From positions 1 to 64,000 of the forward strand of contig NZ_CANDNZ010000021.1 of assembly GCF_947387555.1 (NCBI RefSeq): a stretch of 64,000 nt of DNA, read 5' to 3'. Under the pieces are notes generated by a model that saw nothing but the letters and a program-made list of their open reading frames with translations, was not told where the DNA came from and made no database searches. This DNA is from Thalassomonas sp. RHCl1 (GTDB lineage Bacteria; Pseudomonadota; Gammaproteobacteria; Enterobacterales; Alteromonadaceae). This document shows positions 61,168 to 64,000 of the stretch, one piece after another. The position numbers and the translations under genes are program-made. Positions within the stretch are counted from its first letter, which is position 1. Every line of letters begins with the position of its first letter.

Positions 61168-62517
61168 TTAATAAGCGCTGATGAGCGCCCTAATCAGCTC
61201 TAATCCGGCTTTTAACTGTTGTCGGCTTTTAGCTGCGGTCAGGCTGACACGGATACATTGCGGGAATTGATGGCCTACCGCAAAGAGTGAGGCAGGCACT
61301 ACGGCAACACCTTGCTGTTGGCAGCTTTGCGCAAAAATATCGGCATCAATTGGTACCGGCAGCCAGATATGGGAGCTGCAGTTTTGGTTGATAAGGCAGA
61401 AGCTTTTGGCAAAAACCTGATTAAAAAGTTGATACCTTTGTTTAATTTCTTGTTGCTGCCAGTGAAGCCGCTTACGGGCTGTGCCGTCATTAATCCACTG
61501 TTTGGCAATCTCGGCCATTAACGGACTCAGTTGCCAGCTGGTCACATGAGATTCGTTATCCATTTGTTTGATGATGTCATGCTCTCCTGCGAGGATGGCA
61601 AAACGTATTCCTGGGGCAACAGTTTTGGCAAAGCTGGTGATGAGTACCGAGTGACTTTTTATCGACTCAGATATCGGTGCAGTACTTGCCAGGGCACCGA
61701 CCACGAATTCTTCAATAAACAAAATATCATGGCTTGTTATGACTTCAACAAAGGCTTTTTTACGTGCCTTGCCCATGCTACTTCCTGTAGGGTTTTGTAA
61801 TGTTGGATCAGATACCAATACTTTGGCTTTGGTGGTTCTGATGGCGAGATCCAAGTATTCGGGCAGCATGCCCTGAGCATCCATCTTGATACCGTAGAGC
61901 TTTAATCCCAATACCCGGGCCACCGCCTTGATACCGGGGAAGGTCAGTTCATCCACCAATACGGTATCGCCTTTATCACAACAAGTTAATAAAGTGATCA
62001 GCAAGGCATTTTGTGCGCTGGTTGTGGTGATGCAAGCGGCCGGGGAAATATGATAGTCAAATTCAGCCAGCCAGTTTGCCGCAGCAATTTTCATTTCCTG
62101 CAAGGCCTGCGGGCTGTGGTAATTCAGCAGTTCACTGACACCGGCTTCACGGCTCAGCAGTGCCGTTAAGCTTGTTTCAAGATGCTTATCTGATGGACTT
62201 ATCGCAGGAACATGGGTACTGAGATCGATAAGTTGATCTGCCTTGGTTTGTTTGAGCTCAAACAGGGCGGCCTCTGTGCTTTTCCCTAAAATAAAGGTGC
62301 CTCTGCCAACTTCGCCATAGATTAAATGGCGCTTGGTGGCTTCCTGAAAAGCCTTGGTGACTGTGCTGAGGTTGACCCCTAAGTGCCAGGCAAGCTGGCG
62401 CTGTGGCGGTAGTTTATCTCCTACTGCCAGTTCCCCCGAGCTGATGGCTTTGGCCATCGCCGATACCAGGCGTTGATATAAAGGACCAGTTTCCTGGTTC
62501 AGATCCGGTGACCACAT
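61168..62517 (-). CDS. MocR-type regulator: GntR winged helix fused to an aminotransferase-like domain
   Basis: About 449 residues. The N-terminal GntR domain is GPLYQRLVSAMAKAISSGELAVGDKLPPQRQLAWHLGVNLSTVTKAFQEATKRHLIYGEVGRGTFI. The rest is a PLP fold-type I aminotransferase-like domain (TTTSAQNALLITLLTCCDKGDTVLVDELTFPG; LVSDPTLQNPTGSSMGKARKKAFVEV; and SFAKTVAPGIRFAILAG containing the PLP lysine). Regulators of this PdxR/GabR group sense PLP or amino acids. ATG at 62517 matches the family start, but no ribosome site is visible. It is divergent from a threonine-dehydratase-like gene. Confidence 0.9.
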   Translation of the reverse strand: MWSPDLNQETGPLYQRLVSAMAKAISSGELAVGDKLPPQRQLAWHLGVNLSTVTKAFQEATKRHLIYGEVGRGTFILGKSTEAALFELKQTKADQLIDLSTHVPAISPSDKHLETSLTALLSREAGVSELLNYHSPQALQEMKIAAANWLAEFDYHISPAACITTTSAQNALLITLLTCCDKGDTVLVDELTFPGIKAVARVLGLKLYGIKMDAQGMLPEYLDLAIRTTKAKVLVSDPTLQNPTGSSMGKARKKAFVEVITSHDILFIEEFVVGALASTAPISESIKSHSVLITSFAKTVAPGIRFAILAGEHDIIKQMDNESHVTSWQLSPLMAEIAKQWINDGTARKRLHWQQQEIKQRYQLFNQVFAKSFCLINQNCSSHIWLPVPIDADIFAQSCQQQGVAVVPASLFAVGHQFPQCIRVSLTAAKSRQQLKAGLELIRALISAY

Positions 62518-62528
62518 TTTTATTGTCT

Positions 62529-62559
62529 GCCATACAATATAATCATTGAGCCATACAAT
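62529..62559. promoter_or_regulatory. Direct repeats in the MocR/dehydratase intergenic region, 21 bp apart
   Basis: GCCATACAAT occurs at 62529-62538 and again at 62550-62559, exactly 21 bp apart (two helical turns), just upstream of the MocR start. GabR/PdxR-type regulators are known to bind direct repeats in this kind of arrangement, so this is a likely operator; binding is not shown. Confidence 0.6.
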
Positions 62560-62626
62560 TTCGCAGGCTAACATCAAAGTCAACTGATTTAGCGTATTTC
62601 ACACAACAAAAAGGCCGTTTGCTATT

Positions 62627-63586
62627 ATGTTTAGCCTGAAAGAACTCGAACAATCCACTGAACTTGTCCATCAGCATATTTTACCGACACCGCAATATAA
62701 CTGGCCACAATTGTGTCAGGAGACTGAATGCGATGTTTGGGTAAAGCATGAGAATCATACCCCGACCACGGCTTTTAAAGTACGCGGCGGTATTGCTTTA
62801 TTAAATCATCTTAACAGTCAGGCACAAAAGCCGCAGGGCATTATTTCGGCTACTGTGGGCAACCACGGACAAAGCCTGGCTTATGCCGGACAAAAGGTTG
62901 GTATGCCGGTGACCATAGTGGTGCCCGAAGGCAATAACGAAGATCAAAACCGTGCCATTAAGGGATTTGGCGCTAACTTGGTTATTTTCGGTCAGGACTT
63001 TGAAGCGGCCAGGCAGCACAGCCTGCAATTACAGCGTGAATACGGCTACCAGGCGATAGCCCCCTTTGAGCGTGAGCTGGTATTAGGTGTCGCCAGTTAT
63101 GCGCTGGAATTTTTCTCTGCGGTGCAGGACTTAGACACGGTTTATGTGCCTGTTGGTATGGGCTCGGGAATTTGCGGCTTAATTAAAACCCGGGATTTAC
63201 TTGGCCTGAAGACGAAAATTGTTGGTGTGGTCTCTGAAGGTGCGCCTACTTTTGCTTTATCTTTTGCAGCGGGCAGGGTGATCCCCACAGATAGCGTGAA
63301 TACGATTGCCGATGGTGTCGCCACCCGTTCGCCGATACAAGCAGCGTTTGATATTATCAAGGCCGGGGCAGAGCGTATCGTGAAAGTCAGCGATGATGAG
63401 ATTGCTTCGGCCATGTACCAGTATTATCAGAAAACCCATAACTTGGCAGAGCCTGCGGCGGCGGCCCCTTTGGCGGCGTTAACTAAAGAAAAACCGCAAA
63501 TGAAAGGCAAAAAAGTTGGCCTGATATTAACCGGCGGTAATATTGATTTTGCCCGGCTGGTGAAATACGTCACTCCTTTTTGTTAG
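62627..63586 (+). CDS. Threonine/serine dehydratase-like PLP enzyme
   Basis: 319 residues of the fold-type II PLP family. PLP lysine in TPTTAFKVRGGIALLNHL, phosphate-binding glycine loop VPVGMGSGICG, and substrate loop SATVGNHGQSLAYAGQKVGMPVTIVVPEG. It lacks the C-terminal regulatory ACT domain of biosynthetic IlvA, so it resembles the catabolic or short threonine/serine dehydratase group. The divergent MocR regulator and its direct repeats fit amino-acid- or PLP-responsive control. ATG at 62627 has AAAGG 11 bases upstream. Confidence 0.9.
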   Translation: MFSLKELEQSTELVHQHILPTPQYNWPQLCQETECDVWVKHENHTPTTAFKVRGGIALLNHLNSQAQKPQGIISATVGNHGQSLAYAGQKVGMPVTIVVPEGNNEDQNRAIKGFGANLVIFGQDFEAARQHSLQLQREYGYQAIAPFERELVLGVASYALEFFSAVQDLDTVYVPVGMGSGICGLIKTRDLLGLKTKIVGVVSEGAPTFALSFAAGRVIPTDSVNTIADGVATRSPIQAAFDIIKAGAERIVKVSDDEIASAMYQYYQKTHNLAEPAAAAPLAALTKEKPQMKGKKVGLILTGGNIDFARLVKYVTPFC

Positions 63587-64000
63587 TAAAGCATTTGGTT
63601 AATTTGGTTGCTGAGTTATAAATATTTATTTTTATTGGATAAATTTATGTTGTATAAAAAAGTTGCCGGTCATTCCTTACTGGGATTGAAATTTATTTAG
63701 AAAAGCAAGTTTGTAAATCTTGTTTAATTCTAATCTTGCATTACGCTTGATGGAGCAATCTTATCAATTCTGGACTGGTTGATCTTGGCGGTAAAGGAAT
63801 AATGGTTGTTATAAATAATACGCTGGGTGTTTTATTTGTTTTTTGCTTAGGCTTGAATTTCGAGCTTTCAGATCATGCTTGGTCTATTTTCTCGTGAATA
63901 TAAGGCAACGGAAGATGCAAATAGAGTTATAGTCGGCAGAAAGAAACTTAGAAGCCGACTCCTTTCATCCCTTTTCTCTATGGGGCGTGCCGGATCTATT
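63587..64000. other. Right-edge region, 414 bp: candidate small ORFs and a hairpin
   Basis: An ATG at 63802 follows AAAGGAATA and opens a 31-codon frame with a hydrophobic core (NNTLGVLFVFCLGLNF). A second frame starting at 63875 stays open to the window end (42 codons, MLGLFSREYKATEDANRVIV) without a strong ribosome site. AGTCGGC (63931-63937) pairs with GCCGACT (63954-63960) and a pyrimidine-rich tail follows. None of these is certain; the region may contain the beginning of a gene that runs past the window. Confidence 0.3.

Overview
The window looks like chromosomal DNA of a free-living marine gammaproteobacterium, most likely Alteromonadales near Colwellia/Thalassomonas. This is inferred from moderate GC, a DUF2999 protein, an EfpL (YeiP)-type elongation factor, a ParD-like/methionine aminopeptidase pair, a secreted GH16 beta-glucanase next to a PEP-CTERM protein, and several orphan extracellular solute-binding proteins. 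No rRNA, tRNA, CRISPR array, insertion sequence or prophage was recognised.

Layout. 0.2-7.8 kb: a small membrane protein, then a CadC-like membrane regulator (winged helix plus TolB-like propeller) divergent from a HlyD / ABC ATPase / MacB-FtsX permease operon; a near-perfect 20-bp palindrome lies between them. 7.9-9.4 kb: a frameshifted GNAT gene and a periplasmic DUF4350-like protein. 9.5-17 kb: a LysR regulator divergent from DoxX, pirin, two glutathionyl-hydroquinone reductases, a questin-oxidase-like protein and a CDGSH/glutamate-synthase fusion, which reads as a quinone/aromatic redox-detoxification cluster. 17-27 kb: ParD-like protein plus map, DUF2999, macro domain, two solute-binding proteins, a CNNM/CBS protein, a histidine kinase and a cupin/LysR pair. 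27-29.5 kb: an AT-richer stretch with orphan genes, a GNAT and a second questin-oxidase-like gene.

29.9-40.8 kb: a MetC-like enzyme with a divergent AraC regulator; two small coupled genes; a 2-oxoglutarate oxygenase; a PEP-CTERM protein and a large GH16 laminarinase-like enzyme behind a LacI/CRE-like operator; a TetR/SDR pair with two matching palindromes on a consensus promoter; and a LysR regulator.

40.9-46.2 kb is the standout. A 1360-residue SIR2-NACHT-LRR protein has the NLR-like layout of bacterial anti-phage STAND/bNACHT immunity proteins. It is divergent from an unrecognised three-helix membrane protein.

46.2-63.6 kb: receiver-like signalling proteins (one a phospho-dead receiver fused to a complete hemerythrin), a TonB receptor, two secreted proteases sharing PKD/PPC-type C-terminal modules (an M43-like metalloprotease and a trypsin-like protease), a solute-binding protein, an EAL-HDOD protein, EfpL, and a MocR regulator divergent from a threonine-dehydratase-like enzyme with 21-bp-phased direct repeats near the MocR start. 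Functions are assigned from visible motifs; no database search was possible.
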